64,000 nucleotides of DNA, from positions 496,001 to 560,000 of the forward strand of contig JBLDXI010000021.1 of NCBI GenBank assembly GCA_047495785.1, in the 5' to 3' direction. The notes beneath the pieces are model-generated. The model ran no database searches and was not told the origin of the DNA. It saw nothing but the letters and a program-made list of their open reading frames with translations. Origin of the DNA: Lepidodermella squamata (taxonomy: Eukaryota > Gastrotricha). The translations under genes were made by a program, and so were the position numbers. Shown one piece after another: positions 35,439-47,925 of the stretch; positions within the stretch are counted from its first letter, which is position 1; each line of letters begins with the position of its first letter.

Positions 35439-38400
35439 ATGGACGGTTCGATCGCTATGGATGATCGGCTGCCGTCACAGCCTAATAAATGCGAAACAGC
35501 CAGTGAGGCTGCTGTCAGCGAGTCGCTAGTACTTGCTAGATCTGCATCACCTTCAGCCGCTTCTTCATCAGCACCTCTGCCCAACTCGGCGGAACTTGGT
35601 GATGACGCTGATATGTTGGACGATGCGGAAGTTGACGATGACAACGCGTCGGGCCCTGATGGCTTCCCAATGTGTGGCTCATCCTTTGCGATGGGTGTGG
35701 TCGCCGAGCCAAACCGATCTCCGACACCCCTTATGATGGGTGGCGGGACGGGCGAGTCACCTGAATCATCGGTAGGTGCCGCTGACGATGACTCATTCGG
35801 CGGTGCTCATTCACCGCAGCCATCTGGCTCCATTCCACCGGTTCGCCGTTCCCTGAACCAACCGGGCCCCAGCGCTCCGCAGCTGCCGCCTGATATCGAC
35901 GTTCTCAATGACGAAATCGGCGACATGCTTAAAGCTGCCGTCCTCACGACAATCGACGATTTGCGCCGGCGAAAGGCGCGTCCCAATTTAAAGAACATTG
36001 GTCACATGATGCTGCGACGACATGGCTGTTCTCCGCGTCAGGTCGAAGCCCTACTGGAATTTCTCGTCGAACGTGACATCGTCATTAAGGTTGATTACAA
36101 GGGACAAGCCAGCTACCGCAACGCCTCAAAATGGAAGAAGGGCCACATTTTGAAAGGTTTGTTGTTTATTTTCACTGTATTTTACCATTTATATAGGTAT
36201 TAAATTTTTTTACTATTATTGTTGTCACGACTTGAGTTTTTTTTTACGTCGAGAGTTTGTTAAAACATAGCTCGTGCTTCTATAGCGTAATTTTTTTACG
36301 CGTTTTTTTATGAAGAAATTATTGCGTGCGCGACGACATGTGCGGCGGCGACGACGGCGACGTGTGTGCGCGCAGGGTCACCGTCGTCAATTATTCCACG
36401 CTGAAATGTTATTATTATTTTTCGCGTATTAGTACAGCCGCAGTTTAGAGGAAGGCCCGCCTGCCTTCAATGCAGCTGATGATGATGATGATTATTACAA
36501 CGGCGGCGCATTTTTTGCGCAACGCCCCTCGATTATTTATAATATTGTGTATAATTATATTGCCGTCGGTTAGCTGTTGCCGTCGCCGCCGCCGCTGCTG
36601 CTGCAGATCAATTCATTTGCGCGTGCGCGCGCGGACTCATCGCTAGCGCACAAATTTTAGCGCGCACTATGCGCTCGCTCGCGCGCTTCTTCTACTCCTC
36701 ATTACGTGTTTGTCTGTGGCGCGCGCGCGCGCGCTCAGCTAATAACGGCGACTGCGCGCGCAAAAATTTTGCGCATCGTTGGCGCAACGCGTCGAAGGGG
36801 TGATAATATTATTAATATTGCGAGACCCGGCGGCCGCTCGCTCGTCGCTCGTCGCTCAAACAAGTGTCGCGCGAGGAAGGAAGGGCTTGATTGTTAAATT
36901 GGCCGGGGTGTCATCCATCCATCCTTGTAACCCGGATGGCTGCGGCTATTACTTTTGCGGCCGCATTATACTTATTAAAGCGCGGCTTTATTACCAAAAC
37001 GCATGCGCAGGGCTGGCCGCGCCGCGAGCGTTTTCATTAGCCCACCCGACACGCGACCCTTCGCCGGAGTTAGGTGCGTGAGCGCGGCGCATCTTCCGTT
37101 TGTTTATTACGCGCAGTTTTGTAATATATATAAATATCGCCTACGTCTTCACAGCCTATTTAGCATAGCGTTTGTTCAAGGTGCGCATGTACGCATGTAC
37201 GCTATGTATGAGCTGGAGCGAAACGCGATAGGCGCACAGCCGCAAAAACGCACGAATCATCGCTTCATTATCATCGCGAGCCGTTTGTGATGTCGATGGC
37301 TTGGTAATGATGATGATGACGGTAAAATTAATACTGCCGGAAAGTGCGCGCGCGCGCAACGCCTAAATTGGCGCGCCATGGCGAAATCGATGCGGAGCGC
37401 GCGCTTTGCGCATACTTGACGTTGTCGGCGGCGGCTGCGCGCCTATCGCGTTCGCCATCGCGAATATTTAGTTGGTAGTAGAAGGGAAATAATACTACTT
37501 TGTTATTGTTGATAGCGAGCGCAATAATGAGCGCACGCCCGTCGGCCAAGTGCGCTAATTTAGCGCAGGTAATAACGGCAGCCAGCCCGCCGCCGGCTAG
37601 TTTACACCTTCTTGGATTTGTTGACGATAATAATAATAATAATGGCGCAAAGTTTTATTCGAGAGAAATAATCAAGTTAAATTGAAGAAATGAAATGAAA
37701 AAATGACTTTAATTTTTTCTTCAGGAACCATCATGAACCCAGCTCATATCAGCCGGTTGGTGCTAGATGTCATCACAGAACTTGAGCGCCGTTTGCCGAC
37801 CCAGGCCGGCGTGCACCCGGATGATATTGAAATGATGGTCCTAGCGAGGGCAGCTCAGCTGCAGGTGCCTATGAATAAGCAGAAATTCCTCGAAGCCATA
37901 ACTCGTGAGGTCGACCTCGGCCGGTTGCAGAAGTTGAAAAACGGCTTTTTCAAGGTCAACGAAGCCGCTCTTGCCAACTCATCTTCAGCTCAGTCCAGCA
38001 ACCAGTCTAATATTATTTCGCCGTTGAACATTCAACGCGGCCCGCCATCTATGGTTGTGTCGTCGTCGAATCGCAACTCGCTAGGCTCGAGCAGCGGCAG
38101 TGGCGGGTCGGGCATGACGCCGATCAAGCAGCACTCGCCGAATTCCATGGGCCAGTTTCGTAAAACCTCGCCGCAAGACCGCATGCTGGGCAGTAGCAAT
38201 AACCGGTTATCGCCGCCGAAAACGCAATACCCAAGCGATTTGAGCAACGAGCCGTCGTTGAAACGGCCGAAAATGACGCCGGGCGCGTCTGACTTCTCGA
38301 TTTCAACCGGTTTCTCCGCGGCGAACAGCGCCCACTCGCCTGGCCTGCAGCGCCTCACCTCGTCGTGCCGCATCTGCACGCTGCCGCTATCCGGTCCCGG

Positions 38401-39153
38401 CGCGTCGCCGTCGCTGCGAGGCGTCGTTCTCGGCGCCTCGGCTGTCAACAACAACAACGCCTCGTCTGATGTCACCCTGACCTGTGCAACTTGCCGCTTC
38501 TCTGTTCATTCCTCGTGTGCTGGCTACGCCCTTGACCAGGCGATGCGGTATCGCGAAACCGGTTGGATGTGCCCCTCGTGCCGAACTTGTACCTTTTGCG
38601 GATTCGGACCGAGTACCCAAGCTGGCGACGGGGTAAGACATTTATCTGTTCTTCTTAGATAATTTGGCAATATCCCCAATTTTCTTTGCATTTTGGAGGA
38701 AAAATTTGGGGGAAATTGAAAAATTCGAATTTTGAGGTAAAAATATATAAACGCGGAGAATTATGAAAAAGGGCATGGTTTTAAAGCTGGGCTCAAGACC
38801 ATTATTCTTGTATTTTCACAAAATTTATTGCTTATTTTTAGAAAAATCCTCTGAACTATTAGAATTTAAACATTTAATTTAAAAATATTTTTATGCATTT
38901 TTTCGAATTTTTTTAACTTTCCCCTATTAAGCAAAAACCTTTGAAATTCAATGAATAATTTTTTATTTTTTTCCTTAGATGCAACTTGTTGTTTGCGATC
39001 AATGCGACCGAAGTTATCACATGACGTGCCACATACCGCAACTTCTGACCTCGCCGGCGAAAGGTTCTCGTTGGTTGTGTTCCGCCTGCGATCTCCAACC
39101 CATCCCGTCTAATCGCCTCAACCGCGGAAGTGTTTCGGCACAAGTCCAAGCTC

Positions 39154-39185
<32 letters not shown>

Positions 39186-39748
39186 AAATCGCGGACTAAT
39201 TCATCCTCGCAAAACACTCGTTCTTCCAACGATGCGACGCCGTCGGTGAACGGTGGAGCGGCTAGCAATCACCGGTCGAGCAATGGCGTCGCGAGTCGAA
39301 CGGCAGTCGGCGGCCTGCCGACGCCGAGCGGCAGCGGCGAATCGACCGATGAAGACATTTCCGGTTCGCAGTTCATGCCAAGTGGCCCCGTACCCCCTGT
39401 CCCGCCTGGCCTGTCTGACCGCATAGCTGACTGGTCGATCGGTGATGTTGCTACCTACTTCCGTTCAGCTGGCTTCACTGATCAGGCTCGCCTAGTCTCA
39501 GATCAGGTAAAAATTTCAATTTTTTATTTTTAAATATTTTTAATAATTTTTTTAATTAGGAAATTGATGGTGCTGCGTTATTACTCCTGAAACGTGATGA
39601 TATCATTCACGAACTCGGCTTTAAGCTGGGGCCAGCTCTCAAAATTTATCAAATCATCGCTGCGTTGCAACGGAAAACAGTTCTGGCGAGTACATGCCAT
39701 GGCCCTGATGGCGTCGATGCCGCTGGACCCGACGTCATGGTCGGCTGA
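35439..39748 (+). CDS. Chromatin protein: two winged helices, double PHD finger, SAM domain
   Basis: Four exons: 35439-36156, 37725-38632, 38979-39506 and 39560-39748, giving about 780 aa. After an acidic, Ser-rich N-terminus comes a SAMD1/KAT6-type winged helix (residues about 165-236, ending VIKVDYKGQASYRNASKWKK). A second, H15-like winged helix with an LPTQAGVHPDDIE stretch follows (about 240-330). A double PHD finger of the KAT6/DPF type has CRIC, CATC, HSSC, CPSC, CTFC, CDQCD and WLCSAC (about 454-581). There is an 11-glutamine run, and a SAM domain closes the protein (about 691-760: WSIGDVATYF...LKLGPALKIYQII-like). In KAT6/Enok proteins the same N-terminal order precedes a MYST acetyltransferase, which is absent here; SAMD1 combines a winged helix with SAM. 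A nuclear reader that binds DNA and histone tails is the likely role. Confidence 0.85.
36157..37724 (+). other. Long first intron with GCGC-rich sequence
   Basis: A 1568-nt intron between the two winged-helix exons, far longer than the 50-60 nt typical here. It is full of GCGCGC words (36718-36735, 37347-37358) and GAT microsatellites, matching the upstream region. No exon is seen inside. It may hold transcriptional control elements. Confidence 0.6.
39153..39185 (+). repeat. CAA trinucleotide repeat encoding polyglutamine
   Basis: Eleven consecutive CAA codons inside exon 3 of the winged-helix/PHD/SAM gene. The lack of CAG interruptions suggests slippage and possible length variation. Confidence 0.9.
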
Positions 39749-42732
39749 TTGTTGTTTTACGAAATCCAGTCATCTCTCAAATGATTGTACGAAAGGATAA
39801 AAAAATCATTATATTTGAAACGCTTGTTGTCACCGCCGGAAGCATTTCTTTTGTATCAGCACTCTGACTTATTGTGATGATTTTTTTTGCAAGCTGCAAC
39901 TCTGCCGCGTAGCCTCTTCTTAAACGTCTTCTTCTCCTTATTATTATTACCATCACAGAAATTTATTCTAATCATTATTACAATCGTAACTATGGCAAAG
40001 TTCGATGTGCTAACTAAATCTCGCGAACTAGATTTCTATTCATGCAAAACAGCAGCACGCCTCGACTGAATTTCAACCAGAAAAAAATGCACTTGATATA
40101 CGGCTCACTTTCGCTATTTTTCCTCGCGCGTTTTCATGTAACTTGAAAAAAACAGTCAATTTTTTGGTTGGAAGTTTCTGCAATTGAAAAATGATTTCTA
40201 ACTGTGAACGCGTGGTATTTGATATAAAATGGTTAGATATACTTTCAGCTTTTCTTCTTATTCGGTAAACGTTGGCAAAATGTAAATATCTTTATTATAC
40301 GCGGTGGTTATTGAAGCGCCGTCAAATTTCTGTAAATAAGAATTTGTGAGCGGCTGAAAAAATTCGGTAAAAAATGTCTAGCGAGGCCTGCGTGCTTTTT
40401 ATCTCTGGGTTCGCTAACAAGATTAAATTTTTCAAACAAATGGATTCAAAATGACGATAATGTTGATTAAAAGATGATGATGTAAACAATAAAAATATGA
40501 CAAATCTTCATTCAAGTCTGTTTGTTGTTTTCAAAAAATCAGGCGTTAATGGCAAATTAGCCGCTGTCAATCGCTGCTCTCTGAATAAGATGATGCGGCG
40601 TCGTAAAAACACAGCCGAGTGTCACATAACGCGTCTCGCCTGATGAGGCACTCGAAGGCTACCTTTTCAACATGGCGTCTGCCTTAATCGGCTTTTAATT
40701 AATCGCGAAAAAAGGTGCGTCTTTCAATCGTCTCAATTGATCGAGCGCGCATCAATCCTCGGCGAAATTTCTGTTTTATCGCGCTAGGTAAACAAACCTC
40801 GCAAAAGCTACTTAGCCAGAGAAAAATTAATTTCGCCTCTTACACACAGCCAAAATCACCCAAAAGTGACGAAAATTTCGGTATAGATTTCTAGCATTAT
40901 TTGGTACTTTGTGACCGTATATAGGTCCTCCGCCTTCCAACTGCTAATATGTACGAAATAATGTTATTTACGGGGATAATTGTTTTCTATTTTTACAACC
41001 TTATATGGTCGCTGTTATGCCTTGGGGATAAAGGCGCAGCACGTTGCAAGGCTTGCGTTTTCGCGCAAATTTTGGTCGACGTTTGTTGACGCGCTTTACC
41101 ACCTAGAGCGCAGCCGTTTACGCGCGAGTGCGGTTCTGCCGCGCTTGCTTGAGACGCGTCGTCCAGAGTTCACGCAAATGTAGGCTCAGCGAACCTTGTA
41201 AGAACGTACCCAAAAGCAGCAGTTTAATAGGATAACAAAACGATAAAATTCACTCGTCATGCCAGCTTTTATATCCCGAAATGCAATGGACTGCTGTGTG
41301 GAATTTAACAACTTATAATTAATATGTAACAAATTTACTAACCCCATCAATGATACATGCAGAGTTTTCTCTAAAAGTTTGCATCCCGTCATAAAAAAAC
41401 GATCACACGATCTATTGATGCCCTTCCTCAACTTCGGCTATTTTTTGCTACTTAAGCCTGGTTATCTCAGTCTCGGGGTCATTGCAATTTTAATCCAACA
41501 AAAAGTTATAACATTTATGAAGTAAACCTCTCCTTTGGTGGATATTCGAAATCTGAGCCTTTTCTGGCTATTCTCGCTGAAAAATCATCCAAAAATCCTT
41601 AGCTAAAGCTTGCTTCGCTCGCGTCATTCTCTGCAGAAATTGCATGTAGGTCTTGGAAAATATTGGAAATTTCAAGAGAAAATAGCCATGCAGGCGCGAT
41701 ATTTCTATTTTTAGCTTGGTTTTCTGGGCGTTTAGATGAGCGGATTGGAATTCTTTGAGGTCGCAAATTCGCTTCAAGGTTCTTTTAGGTCGCCAGCAAC
41801 GACGCATCTTTAACCAAATCCAAGAATTTTTGAAATTGATCACGGTGCAATCCATCTATTCAACAATTTACAATCCAACTAATTCTTGTTGAGCTGATCA
41901 TCACTATTCCTACTATAAACTTAACCTCGGGTATAAAGAAAATTCGGTCTGTACCAAAAGTATAAAATTGAGGCACTTATTCCTCCGTGTTTTCATTATT
42001 CAATAATAGCAAGTATGAATCTTGACTGAGAAACGTATTTACGCCATTTCCATTTCCCATGCCCCACGCTGATACCTAAAATTAAACAACAATCCAGTTT
42101 CCGTGACATGGTTTTTATTGACACAATAATCTTCAAGCTATAACGCTGCCTACCTTGCGTGGATGACTGCTCACAATTATTTTGAAATACCAACGCATTC
42201 TGCTGGGTAATATTTTCAAGAAGCGGACGAAAAAGTACCACGCGCTAAAACCAGATGAAGTTCTTTTTATGGAGCGCGCCGCCCCCCAGGAGAGCGCTCA
42301 CGCGATAAACAGTCAAAAACTTGCGGAGCGTAACGTTGTCGACGAAACTCAAAAATCTCATTGTTGACAGCGGCGCGTTCAGCGACGGGCGCCTCATGTC
42401 ACGCGGCATTGTCGCCACGCTTTGTTCTGGTCCTTGCTTGCTGTACACATCCCACTGTTTTGCGACCACTTTTTGCCCAAACAGAAGCAGCGCCATATCA
42501 CACGCTTTTCCGCTGCAGCCGTTGTCGCCTTTATTTGGTCTAAATTGGTTTATTGTGCGCGCTATGACAATATTATTATTACCATAACCTGTAATTCGTA
42601 AACGCGGCGTCTTACATAAGGTAAACAAAACGAAATTGCGTTGCTCCTTCCTTGAATCGCCGTTTAAATTTTGCTAAAAAATTTAGCGATTGTTTTAATA
42701 CATTGTAACAGCGATCCAGTTGCACGGAAATT
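39749..42732. other. Intergenic region after chromatin gene
   Basis: It begins with the 3' UTR (AATAAA near 40488). No supported exon is found. The minus-strand frames 41568-41855 and 41996-42241 are open for 80-95 codons but have neither a recognisable domain nor clear splice partners. The last part should hold the promoter of the sushi-domain gene. Confidence 0.4.
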
Positions 42733-45539
42733 ATGGGGCGGTGTCGCGATGGTTTCGGCGCAACCGCTTTACTTTTCATCGCTACATTATCGGCAAAAGT
42801 TCAAGCTGTAACAAGTAATGATTCGAATACCGTTTCAAGTTGCCAAGATATAACTTTCTTTAAAATTAGTTGGATGTCCGACAAATGCGTTACCTTATGT
42901 GAATGCTGCCACAACTAAACTCAACTTTCCTCCCCCTTACAATCTATCCCCGATCGGAGGCACTGTTTTGTACATTTGCGATGCTGGGTACGACCTTGTC
43001 GGATCGGCTAATGTTACATGTCTTTCAACATCGCGCTGGAGTCGTTCGCCTCTCTGTTTAAAACGTAAGAATTATTATTACGATTTACTAAATTTAATTG
43101 GTGAAAAGATGGAATATTTTCAAATGCGAAGAAGCTTGCTTGTGAAACGTCGAATTGGGAAGTACTTTATCTCTTAACGTTCTGGCGAAACACTTACTGC
43201 GTAGATAGGCTTCAATGTAACTGGCCGCTTAGCTCAGTTGGTTAGAGCGTCGTGCTAATAACGCGAAGGTCGTGAGTTCGATCCTCCCAGTGGCCACATG
43301 TTTTTACTGTTTTTTTATTTTATTTATTATTTTATTTTTTCAATAATTACTAAGAAATGAGTGAAGCAATTTGAGCAGAGACAGAATTTTCAGAAATTCC
43401 GAAGTTTATTCCCCACTATTTCTACAATTCTTTTCAGGAAACGGAGACGCGAAGCAGCAAATGAGCGGCGATGCAATGAGCATGCAGTTGCTGTACCAGC
43501 CGAAAGTGCTTGGTCAACTGAATCCCTCCCAAGTAGTTCGAGACTCCATCGCGCAACCGGAACAGGGTGTCTCAAACGACCAAATGTCGCAGTTTTCAAA
43601 GAGTCAAAAAGTAGCCGACGAATATTACATAATTTCACCTGGAAACAGTAACACAAATACGCGATTCGTGTCCAGCGACCAGCCAAAAGACACGCCTAGT
43701 ATCCAACCAACAAAGCAATCTATCGCTATGCTGTTCGCTAACAGCCGGCCAAGCACCGAACCTATCCCCCAGCTGTATCCTAAAACAGGAGGAGCAGCCA
43801 TGCAGTTTTGCCCGCCGGCTCCCAAGTTGGAATACGCTGATGTCTCTGCTACATCAATTTGGCCGGGAGACATTGCTCGAGAAGGAGATACAGTCGATGT
43901 AAATTTTAAAATGTACCTTCAAGGTCAATTTTATTGTTTTAATAATTTTAGTACAAATGCTTGGAAGGCTTCATGGATCAGCATAACTACGGTACTCTAC
44001 TTCGGATGACCTGTGCATCGGGTGGGGTGTGGCGGAGTGAGTTTGATGCCTCATCTCGGAAGCCACTTTGCGTTCCCTCGATGGCACGTTGGCCGAAGGT
44101 GGAACAAAAACCAGCCCCAGTTGAGGAAGTCCCTATGTTGATGCGTAAGCCATCCGTCGTAGCAAATTTACCGCAGCCAGTTAAGGCGAACCAAGGCGAA
44201 TCTATTCTACTTGTGCCTCCCATGGAGCCGCCGAAACCGGCCCCCGAGCCTAAAAAGGATGATGAAGATGCGCCTATGATTCTGCGGAAAGAGGACAGCG
44301 GAAACGCAGCTTTGCCTAAACCCGTTAAAGCTATCGAAAACAACGGTGATTCAGGGTCTTCTGGATCGAATCTAGCCTCTCAGTTCCAGCAAAAAGCACC
44401 AGCAAAAACCGACAATAATGGTTTGCCGAGAATGACTTGCTAGGCGGCATCACTTAAATGTTTATTTTCCCAGTTTTCAAGTCTGCGCCAGTGGCTGTTC
44501 CTTTCGAGACGAGCGAAGATGAGGCTGAAAGCGAGGAAAATCAAGAAAATGAAAATGAAAATGAAAAGGAAAAGCAAAGTAATTTCAATCATTTTTTTTT
44601 AATATTTCTTTCAACGTTTTAATTACTCATATAGTGGATGTTCCTGGCATCATCGGGAATATCAAGGCGTTCTTAGAGGTAACCAAGCCAGTGGCTGCAA
44701 AGAAACTGGTGACTTGCGGCCCGGCGCCTGACGTTGTTTCTGCCGGTGTGATAAACCAATCCTTCAACAATCGGACATCAAAGCCGTCCGATTGGGTGCA
44801 GTACGAATGCGAGCGAGGCCTAAGTATGGTTGGCGACTCTTTTGTCATCTGCATGCGCGACGGCCGGTGGCAAACGATGGAAGGCTCTCTGCCGCTCTGC
44901 ATGGCGGAAAAGTGGTGCGATGACCCGCCGAAAATCACTTCGACTACGCTCGAACCGATCAACAAGACATCTGAGTGGGAGTACGCAGTTCACACGCATC
45001 AATACCCACCAGGCACTGTGCTTAGGTACAAATGCCAGCCACCTGAGTTTTTGATCGAAAGCGGCGCGGGAGAAATCGAGTGCAAAAAAGACGGCAAGTG
45101 GACTCAATCTTCGATTCAATGCATACGTAAGTGCGTGACAATGATTTCTAATGTGCCCTAATTTCGAGATTGTCCAGCGAGATTCAGACGTGAGTTCTGC
45201 TCACCGCCGCCTCTTATCAGAGGGGGCCATCCAATTTCGTTCACCGGCCTCGGCATAGGTGCGACAGCCACCTACGTGTGTGATCCTGGATTTCATTTTC
45301 TTTCAAAACAAACCGCAGGTGAGTGTCTCTCTTACGTCAATCATCCCTAGATTCTAGCTGTGTCACATCGTGTAGGGTGCAATCGATACGGCCAATGGTC
45401 GCCACTCCCTATCTGTGCTGCGTTCAAACATCGGTCGGCCGATCGAAGCGAGAAGACAAGCACGACTAGCATAAATAATAGCCTTAACAACAACAATAGC
45501 AAAGAACTCGGCAAGAGCGAAGCGGCGGCGTCGAATTAA
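42733..45539 (+). CDS. Secreted sushi (CCP/SCR) multidomain protein
   Basis: Eight exons: 42733-42814, 42870-43064, 43438-43898, 43952-44420, 44474-44578, 44635-45126, 45178-45318 and 45376-45539, summing to 702 aa with all phases consistent. A signal peptide (ATALLFIATLSAKVQA) is followed by about five CCP modules, recognised from the C...Y-x-C...C...W...C pattern. They are GCPTNAL...LYICDAGYDL...SRW...LCL, FCPPAPK...YKCLEGF...MTCASGGVWR, TCGPAPD...YECERGLSM...GRW, WCDDPPK...YKCQPP...GKW and FCSPPPL...YVCDPGF...GQW. Long low-complexity linkers rich in Pro, Lys and Glu separate them, including a repeated ENENE stretch. No membrane segment is seen, so it should be secreted. Sushi proteins mediate extracellular binding (complement-like, synaptic clustering, matrix). 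The exact function is not clear. Confidence 0.82.
43223..43295 (+). tRNA. tRNA-Ile (anticodon AAT)
   Basis: A 73-nt cloverleaf: acceptor stem GGCCGCT/AGTGGCC, D arm GCTC...GAGC, anticodon stem TCGTG/CGCGA with loop CTAATAA, giving anticodon AAT (reads ATT/ATC after A34 is edited to inosine), and T loop TTCGATC. The A box (TTAGCTCAGTTGG) and B box (AGTTCGATCC) are both present, and a T run (43300-43304) can end Pol III transcription. One T-stem pair is a T-C mismatch. No intron. It lies in the same orientation inside the second intron of the sushi-domain gene. Confidence 0.93.
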
Positions 45540-45968
45540 TGTATAACACCTCTACCTCATCTCGTCTCGTCCCGACCCTATTGTGCCAATCTTATTTGTT
45601 ATGACGACGCTCGTCCCTAAATCTGACAGCAACTTATTCAGCAATCACGTTCCATCTTCTTTCTGAAATTTATGCATGTATATTTAATGTCCAGCTAATC
45701 GATATGTACTAGTGTTGAAAACACGTATACAATTTGAGTTTTTTGTATAAAAACAAAATCCGCTGGTACTTGGTGTTCGAAATGACATAAAATAGAAACA
45801 ATAAACCACAACGGAATGAAGATTTTATTTTTGGTTTTTTTTTCTCATGAAATGTTACACATTGTGCAGAAATTCTATGTATATTATCAAACGTTCACAT
45901 CATCTTCATGTCGGGTTCCAGCAAACGGCTAACAATGGCAATTAACAATGGCGGTGAGCTATTAATTA
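45540..45968. other. Spacer between convergent genes
   Basis: The shared 3' flank of the sushi-domain gene (plus) and the ELAV-type gene (minus). AATAAA at about 45799 is a likely poly-A signal for the plus-strand gene. No coding sequence is seen. Confidence 0.5.
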
Positions 45969-47925
45969 TTATCGAGATGGCGCTTGTTGAGCGTTCTTGA
46001 ATTTCACTTGCATAGGTCGCGGAGTGTAGCAGTAACCGTTCAGCGCTTGTACAGCTGCCACCGCCGCGTTGTAGTCCGGCATTGTCACGAACGCAAACTT
46101 CGTATTACCATTCATCGGGTCTCTCACAACATCAATTTTCTGTAATAAAGAAATAAATATATATCCTGTCATACGGACAATATGCACGCATCTAACTCAC
46201 CGAGACAGCGCCGTAATGTCCGAATAGCTCGTACAGCTCGGCCTCACTGCAAGTAGTACCGCAATTGTAAACAAAAAGTTGGTAGCCAGCGCCGTTGGGA
46301 GTTGCTGACGCTGGGTCAGCAGAGCAATCGAACTGAGTGAGCTGTGACGCAGATGGCGGCGGTGGGGGCGGAGGAGGAGGTGGTGGGACTGGGCCTCGTA
46401 CCGCCGCATATCCCGGCAACGGCGGTCTAGGCCTCGCAACAGCGCCGGTCGCACTCAGCATGTCCGCTGTGCTCGCGACATTAGCTGTAATAAAAATTTA
46501 AAAATCCGCCTTAATAACACTTTTATTACGCGTCGTCGAACCTGCGGGGTACGGAATGCGTGGATTTATGACATTAGCCGCGCTGGCTGGCGGATATGCG
46601 ACGACAGATGGTGCCTTCGGCATGTGCATTTTGACCGAGGACGCTACCATTGGGTTGTATCTCATCCTCGGCGTTGAGGTGCCTGTGCGAAGAGGACCAC
46701 CGACAGCGGCTGTCGCCATGCCATACGGCTGTTGAAAATAACGCTCACCGGGAACGCCAGGCTGAAACGGCATCGCTTGTGCGTACGGAGGTAGAAAGAC
46801 TGGCGGCGCAACAGGAACTCCTGGTGGAGGCCTTACTTTTTGTTCATTACCTATAAAATCGATAGGAATCGCGTGAACAAAAACAAAATCATAATCAGGG
46901 TTGCATGATGTGTTCTGCCTAAATGCGAATGTTTGCAAATGACAATGCGTGGATTTCCTGACCATATCTTGCTATCTACATCAATTGTGTCCCTAACTAG
47001 CGTTAAGCGTTTTAAAATATTTACCACCAGGACCTTCGGCAACTTTAACAACAAGAGGCTCCGTGCATTCGGGTAGAACAGCCCCGCTCATCTCTGCACG
47101 GCAAGCATCAGCCTCACTCTTTCGATTAAACAAAACGAAACCGGTTCCTCTGGAGGTGCCGGTGGTTTGATCTTTCAGTACACGAACTTGAATGATCTGA
47201 CCGAATTTTGAGCAGTATTCCTGAGAAACGAAAAATGCAATTTTGCAAAATAAAAAATATAAATAGCAGGTCATTACTTTGAGTTTTTCTTCGTCCCAAG
47301 ATTTGGGCAATCCGCGCATGTACAGATTGGCTTCATGCATATCCCGAGTAGGAGGACGACTAAATGCAACCTTGAGCCTTTTGTGTCCCATAACGTGGCC
47401 ATTCAGAAGCTCTATTGCCTTCGTAGCGTCGGCAACGTTCACGAATTCAACAAAGCCGAAACCGTAGCTGAAACCTGAAGAATGGGACATCAGAAAAGCT
47501 AGGTCAGAAAAAAAATAATAACCTGTTTCGCGATCTCGGCAGATCTTGCTGGCTTTCACCGGGCCACATGATAGAAACATCCCTCGGAACTCGTCGTCCG
47601 ATAAGGTTTGTGGCAAGTAATTTACAATGAGTTTGGTATTCGGCCCCTGAATGAAAATTTAGAATATTTGACGTAAAAGATAGAACCAAGAATAACTCAC
47701 CGTAGGATTGGAGTTATTCGCAGATTCTTCGGCAGCCATTCGCATTTCAACGCTGCTCTGGCTTCCATCCTCACTGGGCGAGTGTGCGGTGGATGGATTG
47801 AGACAAGCCTGCATGCCATTTCCGCTATTGCTCGAGTCGTAGTTGTCGCTCGAATCCGTTTTGCACTCGCCACCATTGCCGAAAGCTAAATCTTGAAATG
47901 TGTTCGGATGTGACACTGAATCCAT
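45969..47925 (-). CDS. ELAV/Hu-type RNA-binding protein
   Basis: Minus-strand gene with exons 47701-47925, 47523-47646, 47278-47474, 47025-47220, 46530-46850, 46201-46484 and 45969-46139, giving about 505 aa with all phases agreeing. RRM1 (about residues 80-157) has LIVNYLPQTLSDDEF and YGFGFVEF. RRM2 (166-245) has ANLYMRGLPKSWDEE and TGTSRGTGFVLF. A long Pro/Ala-rich hinge including an 11-proline run precedes RRM3 (about 423-500), which has LFVYNCGTT, ELYELFGHYGAV and TKFAFVTMPDY. The 1-2-hinge-3 order and the RNP motifs match ELAV/Hu proteins, which bind AU-rich RNA to control splicing, stability and translation, often in neurons. The N-terminal 75 residues are Ser/Asn-rich. The hinge is longer than in the compact family members. 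Confidence 0.92.

Noticed and set aside
36473-36500. Direct-repeat tracts (GAT, GCGC) that could suggest a CRISPR or satellite array
   Set aside because: Units are 2-3 bp microsatellites without spacers, in a eukaryotic genome; no array structure.
41568-42241. Two minus-strand frames of 80-95 codons in the gap before the sushi gene
   Set aside because: No recognisable motif, no convincing donor/acceptor pair and no plausible start region; left as intergenic.
43361-43651. Alternative frame (RKRRREAANERR...) at the start of sushi exon 3
   Set aside because: The neighbouring frame continues the split codon from exon 2 in phase and leads into the next CCP module; this one stops.
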